DNA from: an uncultured Candidatus Poseidoniales archaeon
Lineage (GTDB): Archaea > Thermoplasmatota > Poseidoniia > Poseidoniales > Poseidoniaceae
Assembly: GCA_902605365.1 (NCBI GenBank)
Contig: CACLCM010000011.1
Span: 1-53,265 of the forward strand
Length of the DNA: 53,265 nt
Reading direction: 5' to 3'
The notes below the pieces were generated by a model. That model saw only the letters and a program-made list of their open reading frames with translations. It had not been told where the DNA came from and searched no databases. Position 1 is the stretch's first letter; the number at the start of each line of letters is the position of its first letter. The position numbers and the translations under genes were made by a program. Of the stretch, positions 25,559 to 33,552 are shown in pieces.

Positions 25559-26845
25559 ATGGATCGAAGTAATTCAAATAAACTTCATCTCGAAGCAGAA
25601 AACCATCTGGTTGGAGGTGTTAATTCACCAGTACGTGCCTTCAAATCAGTACACGGTAGCCCTGTTTATTTCCAAAAGGCATCTGGCGCTATAGTCACAG
25701 ATGTTGACGGGAATGAATTGGTTGATTTCATACAATCTTGGGGCCCACTAATTCACGGTCATGCAAATTCGCAAATCATAGATGCCGTAGCTTTGAAGAT
25801 GCAAAATGGTACTTCTTTTGGAGCGCCGCATATGGGCGAACTTGAACTTGCCAAGAGAGTAAAACAAAGATTTCAATTCATGGACAAAGTACGATTCGTA
25901 AGTTCGGGAACTGAGGCAGTAATGAGCACTGTTAGACTGGCTAGAGGGCATACTGGAAGAGACTTGATCATCAAATTCGAAGGATGTTATCATGGCCATG
26001 TCGATTCCTTGATGGTCAGCTCAGGAAGTGGGCTAGCAACCTTTGGAATTGCAAGCAGCCCAGGAATTCCAAAAGATACTGTCGCTACTACTTTGGTTGC
26101 TCCTCTTGACGATGAAGAAATTTTGGAATACCTATTCTCACAACATGGTAGTGAGATTGCTGCTGCAGTAATAGAGCCACTTCCTGCGAATAATGGATTA
26201 CTGATTCAGCGCAAGGGGTTCTTGTCGAAATTAAGAGATTTATGCACTGCTAATGGTGCATTATTGATTTTTGATGAAGTGATAAGTGGCTTTAGATTTG
26301 AGCAAGGAGGATATGGTGGCTATGTTGGAATAGAACCAGACATCACCGCTTTAGGAAAAGTAATCGGTGGAGGATTGCCTGTCGGTGCTTATGGAGCCAG
26401 AAGTGAGATTATGGATAAATTATCACCTATAGGTCCTGTCTATCAGGCTGGCACATTATCTGGAAATCCATTGGCTATGGCTGCTGGAATTGAAACTCTG
26501 GATATGCTTTCTGAAGAATCTTACCAATTATTAGAATCGCTGGGTTCAACCCTTGAAAGTGCGGTGAATAAGGTGCTTGAGAAGCATAATTTCCCAATGA
26601 GAATCGTTCGATTAGGCAGTTTATTTTGGTTCTCACCTGGTGATGGGAAACCACCTAACAGGGCTGACCAAATCCCTAGTAATGCTGGAGTAATGTTTGC
26701 AAAAATCCATCAAGGTTTACTCGAAAGAGGATACATGCTAGCACCCTCTGCTTACGAAATAGGTTTTATCTCTACGGCACATCAAGAGCATCATGTCCTA
26801 GGCATGGTCTCTGCACTAGATGACGTGCTAGAAAATTTGGAGTGA
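25559..26845 (+). CDS. hemL: Glutamate-1-semialdehyde 2,1-aminomutase
   Basis: A 428-residue PLP enzyme. VGGVNSPVRAFKSV opens it, FVSSGTEAVMSTVRLARG binds cofactor phosphate, LLIFDEVISGFRF is the cofactor Asp segment and ALGKVIGGGLPVGAYG holds the Schiff-base lysine. It isomerises the HemA product to 5-aminolevulinate. ATG 25559 is chosen over an upstream in-frame start because GGGAGG at 25548-25553 lies at good spacing. Next gene in the hem operon. Confidence 0.96.
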   Translation: MDRSNSNKLHLEAENHLVGGVNSPVRAFKSVHGSPVYFQKASGAIVTDVDGNELVDFIQSWGPLIHGHANSQIIDAVALKMQNGTSFGAPHMGELELAKRVKQRFQFMDKVRFVSSGTEAVMSTVRLARGHTGRDLIIKFEGCYHGHVDSLMVSSGSGLATFGIASSPGIPKDTVATTLVAPLDDEEILEYLFSQHGSEIAAAVIEPLPANNGLLIQRKGFLSKLRDLCTANGALLIFDEVISGFRFEQGGYGGYVGIEPDITALGKVIGGGLPVGAYGARSEIMDKLSPIGPVYQAGTLSGNPLAMAAGIETLDMLSEESYQLLESLGSTLESAVNKVLEKHNFPMRIVRLGSLFWFSPGDGKPPNRADQIPSNAGVMFAKIHQGLLERGYMLAPSAYEIGFISTAHQEHHVLGMVSALDDVLENLE

Positions 26846-26850
26846 GAAAA

Positions 26851-27882
26851 ATGAATGGCAAAGAGAGAATAGTTTCAGCACTTAATCTCAAGCCTGTTGA
26901 TAGAACTCCTGTCTGGTTTATGAGACAAGCGGGAAGACATCTCCCCGAATATCGAAAAATTGCTGCTGAGAATTCATTCTGGGAGCGATGCATGGATGCA
27001 GACCTATGCTCAGAAATCACTCTTCAGCCGATAGAACGTTACAAGACAATTGATGCTGCAATTATCTTTAGTGACATTCTAACTCCATTGCCTAGTTTAG
27101 GATATACAGTAGAGTATGGTGGCGGAATTAGAATCGACAAATTCGAACTTGAAGACATTGATGACTGGATTGACTTCTCTGCAAGAAAGCATGCTCCTTG
27201 GGCTGCGGATGGCCTCAAATCTCTTGGTGAGAAGTCTGATAATTCGATTGCACACTTAGGATTTGTAGGATCTCCATGGACCATTGCAATGTATCTTTTA
27301 TCGGGAGGAACTGGTGACAAAGATTTTCACAATGCTAGATCAAAGGTATTCTCTAATCCTGATATGGCGCAAGAACTGTTTTCAAAAATGGGTTATATCG
27401 TTGGTGATTTATTGGCCGACCAAGTAAATTATGGCGGCGCAGATGCTGTTCAAATTTTCGATACTTGGGCTGGTTTGCTTAACACAGAGAATTATCGCAA
27501 GTTCGCAATGCCTGCTACCGCTAAAGCGATCGAAGTATTTCGAGAGAAGTGTGAAAGAAAAGTACCTTTGATTCACTATGCCAAGGGTTCAGGACATCTT
27601 CATTCCTCGATTAGGGAACTTGATTTGGAAGCTATTTCTCTCGATTGGCGAGATGACTTAGCATTGAATCGTGAACAATTCGGTGACAAGTTAGCATTCC
27701 AAGGTAATCTCGACCCTTCACTATTGCATGGTTCTCCAGAAATGGCAAGTCTTGCTACTCGCAAAGTTCTCGATGCTGCTGGAAATTCTCCTGGTCACAT
27801 ATTCAACCTTGGACATGGATTCGCACCTTCAGCTAGAATTGATTGTGTCGAATCTGTTTTGCGTACTATTACTGGTGAATAA
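26851..27882 (+). CDS. hemE: Uroporphyrinogen decarboxylase
   Basis: A ~343-residue HemE. PVWFMRQAGRHLPEYRKI is the N-terminal signature with the substrate-binding Arg pair; IIFSDILTPLPSLG holds the catalytic Asp region; GFVGSPWTIAMYLLSGG, IHYAKGSGHLH and FNLGHGF with its His follow. It decarboxylates uroporphyrinogen III to coproporphyrinogen III. GTG 26842, overlapping the hemL stop, is an alternative start. hemF begins one base after its stop codon. Confidence 0.96.
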   Translation: MNGKERIVSALNLKPVDRTPVWFMRQAGRHLPEYRKIAAENSFWERCMDADLCSEITLQPIERYKTIDAAIIFSDILTPLPSLGYTVEYGGGIRIDKFELEDIDDWIDFSARKHAPWAADGLKSLGEKSDNSIAHLGFVGSPWTIAMYLLSGGTGDKDFHNARSKVFSNPDMAQELFSKMGYIVGDLLADQVNYGGADAVQIFDTWAGLLNTENYRKFAMPATAKAIEVFREKCERKVPLIHYAKGSGHLHSSIRELDLEAISLDWRDDLALNREQFGDKLAFQGNLDPSLLHGSPEMASLATRKVLDAAGNSPGHIFNLGHGFAPSARIDCVESVLRTITGE

Positions 27883-27883
27883 T

Positions 27884-28789
27884 ATGCGAGATAGAATGGC
27901 TGACATGGTCTACAGAGTCCAAGACATCATCTGTCAAAAATTAGCTGAATTCGACGATGTTGAGTACCGTGAAGACATTTGGGAAAGAGAAGAAGGCGGC
28001 GGTGGAAGAAGCCGTGTATTTAGTGATGGAAAAGTGTTTGAAAAAGCCGGTGTGAATGTGAGTGTAGTCTATGGTACACTTAGTCCACAAGCCGCAAAAA
28101 GCATGGGCGGAGGTCATGTATTAGGCGATGAAGACTTGGACTTCTATGCAACTGGCCTAAGTCTTGTTCTACATCCAAAAAATCCTATGGCTCCTACTGT
28201 TCATGCAAATTATCGCTACTTCGAGAGAGGAGATGGCACCAAGCCAGGAAGTTGGTGGTTTGGAGGTGGTGCTGATTTGACTCCAAGTTACTTATTTGAA
28301 GAAGATGCAATTCATTTTCATCAAGTACACAAAGATGTTTGTGACCGCCATGAAGTGGCCGACTTCCCTAAATTTAAGCAGTGGTGTGACGACTATTTTT
28401 ACATCAAACATCGCGGTGAAAGTCGAGGTCTTGGAGGCATATTTTTTGATAATATAAATCAAGCAAGTCAGGATGAATGCTTCGACTTTGTTGAGGATTG
28501 TGCTCTATCTTTCTTGAGTTCTTATATTCCAATATTAGAGAGAACAATGAATCTGGATTATACTCCCGAGCAAAAGGATTGGCAGCAAATTCGCAGAGGT
28601 AGATATGTTGAATTTAATTTAGTATATGACCGAGGTACGACATTTGGGCTAACTACCAATGGCAGAATAGAGAGCATCCTAATGTCACTACCTCTAACCT
28701 CACGGTGGGAATACTGCCATTCTCCACAGGAAGGAAGTCTAGAATCTGAACTTTTACAGGTTCTTAAAAACCCAAAGGATTGGGTATGA
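27884..28789 (+). CDS. hemF: Oxygen-dependent coproporphyrinogen III oxidase
   Basis: A 301-residue HemF, the aerobic enzyme, not the radical-SAM HemN. EREEGGGGRSRVFSDGKVFEKAGVN, LVLHPKNPMAPTVHANYRYF, WWFGGGADLTPSYLFEEDAIHFHQ, GESRGLGGIFFD and RRGRYVEFNLVYDRGTTFGL are the family's conserved blocks. It uses O2 to convert coproporphyrinogen III to protoporphyrinogen IX. ATG 27884 is one base after the hemE stop; the frame is open far upstream into hemE but similarity begins here. Its presence implies an oxygen-exposed habitat. Confidence 0.96.
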   Translation: MRDRMADMVYRVQDIICQKLAEFDDVEYREDIWEREEGGGGRSRVFSDGKVFEKAGVNVSVVYGTLSPQAAKSMGGGHVLGDEDLDFYATGLSLVLHPKNPMAPTVHANYRYFERGDGTKPGSWWFGGGADLTPSYLFEEDAIHFHQVHKDVCDRHEVADFPKFKQWCDDYFYIKHRGESRGLGGIFFDNINQASQDECFDFVEDCALSFLSSYIPILERTMNLDYTPEQKDWQQIRRGRYVEFNLVYDRGTTFGLTTNGRIESILMSLPLTSRWEYCHSPQEGSLESELLQVLKNPKDWV

Positions 28790-28804
28790 GTTCGAGCGAT
28801 TAGT

Positions 28805-30064
28805 ATGACTGAATTGCAGGATTGGATTCAACACGGAGCGGAAATGCGCCGTCCACTATTAGCCAATCCCAATTTAAGAGATGAACAAAAAATAGTAATC
28901 ATTGGAGGGGGACTTTCTGGTCTTTGTACAGCATTTAGACTAGGGCAAAAGTATCCAGATAAGAATTTGATTTTGGTTGAAAAATCAGACAGATTGGGCG
29001 GAGTGATTCAGTCTTGGAAAAAGAATGAATGGATTTGTGATTTGGCAGTAAATGCTTCAAGGCCGCACCCTGCAATGTGGAGACTCATAAACGATTTAGG
29101 ATTGGCAGAATTATGGAAACCATCAACTGACAAAGTCAATTCTAGGTGGGTCTGGCTCAACAATTCCAAACATAAGATCTCACCACTCTCATTATTCAAG
29201 ATCGGGCCATTGAAACTAAGAAAAGCCATTAGAAATTCACGTAAGGGGGTAAAATCTGTTTCACAATTAATTCCTCATCACAAAATATCTGATGCTCTTA
29301 CTCTTGGAATCGTGAATGATACATCGGACAATGTTGATGCAGATTTCTTGTTTCCATCGCTAACAAAATTTGGGCCAATTCAGCCAATCAGCAATAGAAA
29401 ATTATCAAAACTTATCGCTCCAACATATCCTATATTCCAGCCTAAAAGTCGTTCGATTGCATCCCTGAAAGGTGGAATGGAAGTATTGATTGATGCGCTG
29501 AAAGAGCGTATTGAAGCGATGAGCAATGTTGAGGTTTTGCTCAAACAAGATATCGAAAGCCCTCAATTAGCAAGTGAAAGGTTTGATACTCCTCTCGCCT
29601 CAATAATATGGACTGCTCCTGGTTTAATTGAAAATTATGAACAGACCTCGCTATCGATATTTGCGGTTGGGTTTGAACAAAAGCATGTGCAACAAATACC
29701 CCTTGGCTACGGACTTTTGATTCCGGATAAATCGATTCCAATAAGCGGTATTTTACATGAAAGTGACATACATTATTCTCAAAGAGCACCTGAAGGACAC
29801 AGGCTGTTTCGACTAATGGTTCCTCATGAACGCTGGGACCAAGATGATGCGACGGTGAAAAATTCATTACCGGAATTTTTTGGAAAAAATAAACCGGTAT
29901 TGTTTGAAAATATTGGAACCAGAATTATACCACGCTTCAAACCAGGTCATATGGATAAAATATCCAAATTGAGTTATGATTTCACCTATCTAGGTTGGTC
30001 TGTAAGTGGCGTATCGATTACCCATGTGGTCGATGAAGTTGAGCGTCTGGCTGAACTTCTCTAA
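28805..30064 (+). CDS. hemY: Protoporphyrinogen oxidase (FAD, HemY type)
   Basis: A 419-residue flavoprotein amine-oxidase-fold enzyme. The dinucleotide motif VIIGGGLSGLCTAFRLG and the following VEKSDRLGGVIQSW are the HemY/PPOX N-terminus; the C-terminal YLGWSVSGVSITHVVDEVE resembles the family's closing FAD motif. It is rather divergent and slightly short for PPOX (usually ~450-470). Position directly after hemF and the missing step in the pathway make protoporphyrinogen IX oxidation the clear role. Last gene of the operon; its stop overlaps that of the convergent hemH. Confidence 0.88.
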   Translation: MTELQDWIQHGAEMRRPLLANPNLRDEQKIVIIGGGLSGLCTAFRLGQKYPDKNLILVEKSDRLGGVIQSWKKNEWICDLAVNASRPHPAMWRLINDLGLAELWKPSTDKVNSRWVWLNNSKHKISPLSLFKIGPLKLRKAIRNSRKGVKSVSQLIPHHKISDALTLGIVNDTSDNVDADFLFPSLTKFGPIQPISNRKLSKLIAPTYPIFQPKSRSIASLKGGMEVLIDALKERIEAMSNVEVLLKQDIESPQLASERFDTPLASIIWTAPGLIENYEQTSLSIFAVGFEQKHVQQIPLGYGLLIPDKSIPISGILHESDIHYSQRAPEGHRLFRLMVPHERWDQDDATVKNSLPEFFGKNKPVLFENIGTRIIPRFKPGHMDKISKLSYDFTYLGWSVSGVSITHVVDEVERLAELL

Positions 30065-31182
30065 TCGTCGCTTTTCATTTTTTGCGGTTTCATTTCGTCG
30101 TAATCAGCCGCTGTAAGTTGATATTCAATGTCTTCTTTGTCTTGTGCAGACCCTTCGGCTTGCGTGAACGTATATTTTGCAAAATCTTTGCACCATTGTT
30201 GATTGGAATTGAGGCATTCTACTGGATGAACATTTCCTCCCCATTCCTTTGCTTCATTGACCAGTTCATGCCCGAGTTCATCGGTTGTTTCGAGACAATC
30301 GACCACGAAACTTGGAGAATAAATTACAATCTCTTTATTGCCATCTTTAACTAAATCTTCAACTACGCGCTCCGTGTATGGCGTGATCCATTCTTCAGAG
30401 CCAAATCGACTTTGGAAAGTCATCACAGCATCGCTCGCATCCAAATGTTCTAGCCTGTCAACAATGAGTCGAAACGTTTCGTAGCAGTGGCGATAGTAAT
30501 CGTCACCCTTTTCGACAATTCTTCGCTTTTGCATTCCGTGAAATGATATTACTAACTTGTCCGGTTCAACGCCGCTGTCTTTGATTTGCTTGAGCTTAGC
30601 GTCAACTTGACGTACCGAATTATCAATGAAGGCATGCGTTCGATGAAAGTTTGTAATTACTTCAAACGTCGGGATTTTGACACGCTTTGCGAGTTCACCT
30701 CCAAGCGCGTCGATTCCAGACGCAATGGTGCTTTCCGAGTATTGTGGAAACATTGGAATTACCAGCAATTTTGTTGCTCCCGTTCCGTTCGCTAAATCCT
30801 GCTCCCAACTGTCATAAACTTCGTGAACGTAAGGGGGTGAGAGTAGGAAAGCATGGTTCACTTCCACGTATCCAGACGGGTCGAGTGTTGTCAATTCATT
30901 ACGAACCTGCTCTGTGAAATCTGCCGTATTGGTGATAAGAGGAAAACTTTCTCCGTCCCAAATACGTGCATAAAGTTGGGCTGATTTTTTTGGTCGAAAC
31001 GGTAATACGAAGCAATTCAGAATTATTTTCCACACCCACGGGTTGATGTCAACGACGCGAGGGTCGCCAAGAAAACTTCGCAGGTACTTGCGAACTTCCT
31101 TGGTCGTGGGGTTTTTTGGCGAACCGAGTTGTACAAACACAACTTTGGTTTTCCTTTGAGGTGGGGTGTAATTCGATGCCAT
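30061..31182 (-). CDS. hemH: Ferrochelatase
   Basis: A 373-residue ferrochelatase. VVFVQLGSPKNPTTKEVRKYLRSFLGDPRVV is the N-terminal signature; FPQYSESTIASG, ISFHGMQKRRIVEKGDDYYRHC (metal-binding His) and the SPSFVVDCLETTDELG block follow. It inserts Fe2+ into protoporphyrin IX. It is transcribed toward the hem operon from its own promoter. Its arginine codons are mostly CGN, while hemA-hemY mostly use AGA, so it may have a different history from the operon. A charged C-terminal tail of about 35 residues follows the core. Confidence 0.95.
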   Translation of the reverse strand: MASNYTPPQRKTKVVFVQLGSPKNPTTKEVRKYLRSFLGDPRVVDINPWVWKIILNCFVLPFRPKKSAQLYARIWDGESFPLITNTADFTEQVRNELTTLDPSGYVEVNHAFLLSPPYVHEVYDSWEQDLANGTGATKLLVIPMFPQYSESTIASGIDALGGELAKRVKIPTFEVITNFHRTHAFIDNSVRQVDAKLKQIKDSGVEPDKLVISFHGMQKRRIVEKGDDYYRHCYETFRLIVDRLEHLDASDAVMTFQSRFGSEEWITPYTERVVEDLVKDGNKEIVIYSPSFVVDCLETTDELGHELVNEAKEWGGNVHPVECLNSNQQWCKDFAKYTFTQAEGSAQDKEDIEYQLTAADYDEMKPQKMKSDD

Positions 31183-31231
31183 ATTTTCACGTAACCTTGG
31201 TAGAAGAGGGCATAATTAGTAGGCTCTTAGC

Positions 31232-31247
31232 AAATTTATTTATTTCC
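31232..31247 (-). promoter_or_regulatory. Putative TATA element for hemH
   Basis: On the minus strand this AT-only stretch reads GGAAATAAATAAATTT, about 50-65 bases upstream of the hemH ATG. An archaeal promoter here would start transcription near 31205-31210, leaving a short leader. Pattern only. Confidence 0.4.
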
Positions 31248-31333
31248 TGCTAATAATGATTTGTCAACCATCAGTACTAACATTTCACAGTATAACTGGG
31301 TCTTCGCCCTATACGCGTTTTAATGCTGTGTGA

Positions 31334-31507
31334 TTAATTCCCACAGCCGCAACCTGAAATTTCACAGGAAGGCCCTGCTGTTTCTATTGCCGGAGTTTCT
31401 ATTACTGGAGATTTAACGGTCTTTTCGAGCTTCGCTTTTTCCAGTCTTTTCTTGAGACCTGAGGGGATTTTGACCTTGCGTTGAGTTTGAACTGTACGTC
31501 GACTCAT
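31334..31507 (-). CDS. Small basic protein with Cys-rich C-terminus
   Basis: A 57-residue protein: a basic N-terminal half (QTQRKVKIPSGLKKRLEKAKLEK) followed by a linker and the ending CEISGCGCGN, three closely spaced Cys that could bind a metal ion or Fe-S cluster. ATG 31507 is preceded by AAGG at ribosome-binding distance. A longer in-frame start at 31579 would overlap the small plus-strand gene at 31528 and is less likely. Family not recognised. It sits between ferrochelatase and the Fea1-like lipoprotein, in an iron-related neighbourhood. Confidence 0.55.
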   Translation of the reverse strand: MSRRTVQTQRKVKIPSGLKKRLEKAKLEKTVKSPVIETPAIETAGPSCEISGCGCGN

Positions 31508-31527
31508 ATCCTTACCACATCTATTCC

Positions 31528-31644
31528 ATGTTTGAAGATATCGCCAGGATGATTGAATCAGCTGGCGGTAGCGGACCAAGGGTTGAATTAATCGATGGAA
31601 GATTTGACATGGTTTGGTTCAAGAACCAAAGATGCACTTGTTAG
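31528..31644 (+). CDS. Tiny 38-residue protein ending in Cys-x-Cys
   Basis: ATG to TAG, 38 codons, diverging from the previous small gene with 20 bases between start codons. The protein begins MFEDIARMIESAGG, contains VELIDGRFDMVWFK and ends NQRCTC. The acidic helix, the coherent strand pattern and a codon mix like the neighbours suggest it is real. Two C-terminal Cys mirror the Cys-rich tail of its divergent neighbour. Function unknown. Confidence 0.4.
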   Translation: MFEDIARMIESAGGSGPRVELIDGRFDMVWFKNQRCTC

Positions 31645-31689
31645 ATTAGGAAATCTGAGGAGAAATCTCCAGCAGTAGTAACGAGAACA

Positions 31690-31713
31690 GGCACCCCCCC
31701 GAAGGGGAGTGCC
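31690..31713. terminator. GC-rich stem-loop downstream of the Fea1-like gene
   Basis: GGCAC-C-CCCC and GGGG-A-GTGCC pair around a CGAA loop (9 bp with one mismatch). It lies about 60 bases after the minus-strand lipoprotein stop at 31771. No T-tract follows; it may stabilise the 3' end of a strongly expressed mRNA. Confidence 0.4.
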
Positions 31714-31770
31714 GTTCAGTAACAAATTGAAGCTAATGCTTCAATCGATCTATTCTATTCTTTTACGACT

Positions 31771-32937
31771 TCACTCGTAGGTACCGATGTCATCAGACGT
31801 GATACCATAGTGTGCCCAAACGTGCTCTAAGTGAGCTGTGACATCGTAAGATGTTCCTAGTTGGGATGCGTCTTGCAGGTCCAGAATCTCGTTGATTCTG
31901 TTTGCACCGTAGTGTCCTTCAAAGGTTTCTCCTTCTGCGCATGCAGTTTCGTCGGAGTTTCCGACGTAGGTGACGTTATCGTCAGCAGCGATACATGCGT
32001 TGGTGTGAGCAGCCGAGTATGCTTCGATTGCCTTCCAGAATGCGTATCCTTCAACTTGGTACTTTGCAGCTGAGTCGTTACTATCCATCTTCGAGGTGTA
32101 CTTGAGTACAGCCTGAGAGTAAGTGATAACTACGTTCTTGACAACAGCATTTGCTGCTGCAGTGTATCCTTCAGAGTCTTCTGCTTGGAGTGCTGCAAGT
32201 CCGTCAATCATTGCGTTTTGGGAAGCGGTTAGAGCGTTTGAAACACCATCTGTTTCTGTGCCAAAGTCAGCAGCACGCTTCTTCATAACGTATGCTGGGG
32301 AACAGCTCCAGTCTTCATCCGGTCCGTGGAAGAATGCCCATCCTTCGTCCCAGTTGTGTGGGGCTCCAGAGTCATTGTCAACGTTACCAGAATCAGCCTT
32401 TGCGATTGCTGAGTTCAACTCGTGAATGGTGTAAGCAACCATTCCCATGTTAACGGTCAACTTTGCGATACCTTGGTATCGAACTGTGTCGGATGTACCA
32501 GCGAAATCACCAGTACCGTCCATTGCTGCAGTGATGTGCGCATCGACTGATCCAGCAGCGTCATAGTATGCATCGTAGCCGTGATTCTTACCTTCAGCAG
32601 ATGCGAAACCTGCAAGTGTGCGGAAGGAGCCATCGCTCTTTTCTGCATTCTTACCGTTCATGTAGATGTCCTTTGCAGTTGCAAAGTCGTAGCCGCCGTC
32701 AGAGCTGGCTGCGGCCTTGATGTCGCAGAGGTCCTTCATTAGAGAACGGTGGTTGTCAACATCTGACGCATAGGTGTAGCCGCCATCTGAAGCGTCCATC
32801 CCTACAACAGGGTCGGTTGGGTCCATTGTCTCATCTTCTTCGTCTTTATCATCATCATCCGACGACAAGCATCCTGCTAATCCAGAAACTGCCATCAGTG
32901 CAATCAATAATAATCCTTTCAATTTTGTGTACTTCAT
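31771..32937 (-). CDS. Fea1-like (low-iron-inducible) lipoprotein
   Basis: A 388-residue lipoprotein. The signal peptide ends in a lipobox, VSGLAGC (Cys23), followed by a Ser/Asp/Glu-rich linker. The mature domain has the motifs TAKDIYMNGKNA, RTLAGFASAEG, DAHITAAMDGTGDF, YTIHELNSAI, HNWDEGWAFFHG and VEGYAFWKAIE. As I recall the algal Fea1/H43 family (periplasmic proteins induced by iron starvation), this layout matches it; I could not run a search. Codons are strongly biased, as in highly expressed genes. Two DtxR/IdeR-like palindromes lie in the promoter and a ferrochelatase gene is nearby, both fitting iron uptake or iron binding at the cell surface. Confidence 0.6.
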   Translation of the reverse strand: MKYTKLKGLLLIALMAVSGLAGCLSSDDDDKDEEDETMDPTDPVVGMDASDGGYTYASDVDNHRSLMKDLCDIKAAASSDGGYDFATAKDIYMNGKNAEKSDGSFRTLAGFASAEGKNHGYDAYYDAAGSVDAHITAAMDGTGDFAGTSDTVRYQGIAKLTVNMGMVAYTIHELNSAIAKADSGNVDNDSGAPHNWDEGWAFFHGPDEDWSCSPAYVMKKRAADFGTETDGVSNALTASQNAMIDGLAALQAEDSEGYTAAANAVVKNVVITYSQAVLKYTSKMDSNDSAAKYQVEGYAFWKAIEAYSAAHTNACIAADDNVTYVGNSDETACAEGETFEGHYGANRINEILDLQDASQLGTSYDVTAHLEHVWAHYGITSDDIGTYE

Positions 32938-32950
32938 AGTAATACCTTCG

Positions 32951-32966
32951 TTTAGGGGGCCCTAAA
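32951..32966. promoter_or_regulatory. DtxR/IdeR-like palindrome 1 (start-proximal)
   Basis: TTTAGGG and CCCTAAA are exact inverted copies around GG, 13 bases upstream of the lipoprotein ATG. The arms share the TTAGG/CCTAA half-sites of DtxR/IdeR-type iron-dependent repressors. It would overlap or follow the transcription start. Confidence 0.55.
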
Positions 32967-32984
32967 TACCCTTTATTAATTTTG

Positions 32985-32998
32985 TTAGGTTGCCCTAA
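32985..32998. promoter_or_regulatory. DtxR/IdeR-like palindrome 2 (upstream)
   Basis: TTAGG and CCTAA flank TTGC. Together with the palindrome at 32951-32966 it brackets an AT-rich stretch (AAAATTAATAAA on the minus strand, 32973-32984) that looks like the TATA element, an arrangement suited to iron-dependent repression. Confidence 0.5.
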
Positions 32999-33103
32999 AA
33001 GTTACTTATTAATGTTGTTACAGTAAAATACAAATTTCTGAGACCCATATCTTTCACACTATCTCAAGCACACACCTAAATGAGTTAACCATGACGGATT
33101 TAC

Positions 33104-33538
33104 ATGGGCAGAGATTGGTTTATGCTATTTCTGATTCTTGCAGTTTCATTTTCAACTCCTGGTTGTTTTGATGAGAAAGAAGAATTCTACTATTCTGTAG
33201 ACGACTCCGAAGATGGAACTAACTCAGATTCGACCTCAGATGTGCTGTTTTCAATCACTCTTGATGACCAAGGAGGTATGGACATGGACTTTTCAGATCT
33301 AGTTGTAATAATTGAGAGAGATTCAGGCTCTCATAACTGTGCTACAACCGGAACGACGGGGAATTGTTCTGTCGTTCAACCATTAGATTCTGATGATTCA
33401 ATTTGGGAGATTGGTGAAACACTGAATATTACTGAAAATGGTGTAGACATCTGTTCTCAGCATTGTATTCTAGCATTCATTGTATCTGGTCCAGAAGATG
33501 CTAAAATTGTCGGACCAACTATACTCAACACTACTTGA
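33104..33538 (+). CDS. Small lipoprotein with ENGVDICxxxC domain
   Basis: A 144-residue lipoprotein: signal peptide followed by lipobox STPGC (Cys21), an acidic Ser/Thr/Asp linker (about 22-48) and a ~90-residue beta-rich domain with two Cys pairs. The end (WEIGETLNITENGVDICSQHC) matches the C-terminus of the exported protein at the window start. It is transcribed divergently from the Fea1-like gene, so the shared 166-base region could serve both. Function unknown; a surface-anchored binding domain is the most that can be said. Confidence 0.65.
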   Translation: MGRDWFMLFLILAVSFSTPGCFDEKEEFYYSVDDSEDGTNSDSTSDVLFSITLDDQGGMDMDFSDLVVIIERDSGSHNCATTGTTGNCSVVQPLDSDDSIWEIGETLNITENGVDICSQHCILAFIVSGPEDAKIVGPTILNTT

Positions 33539-33552
33539 TCTTTGTATTATGG

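Noticed and set aside
27728-27883. Long upstream frame of hemF inside hemE
   Set aside because: It is the shifted frame of hemE; HemF similarity starts at 27884 with an ATG one base after the hemE stop.
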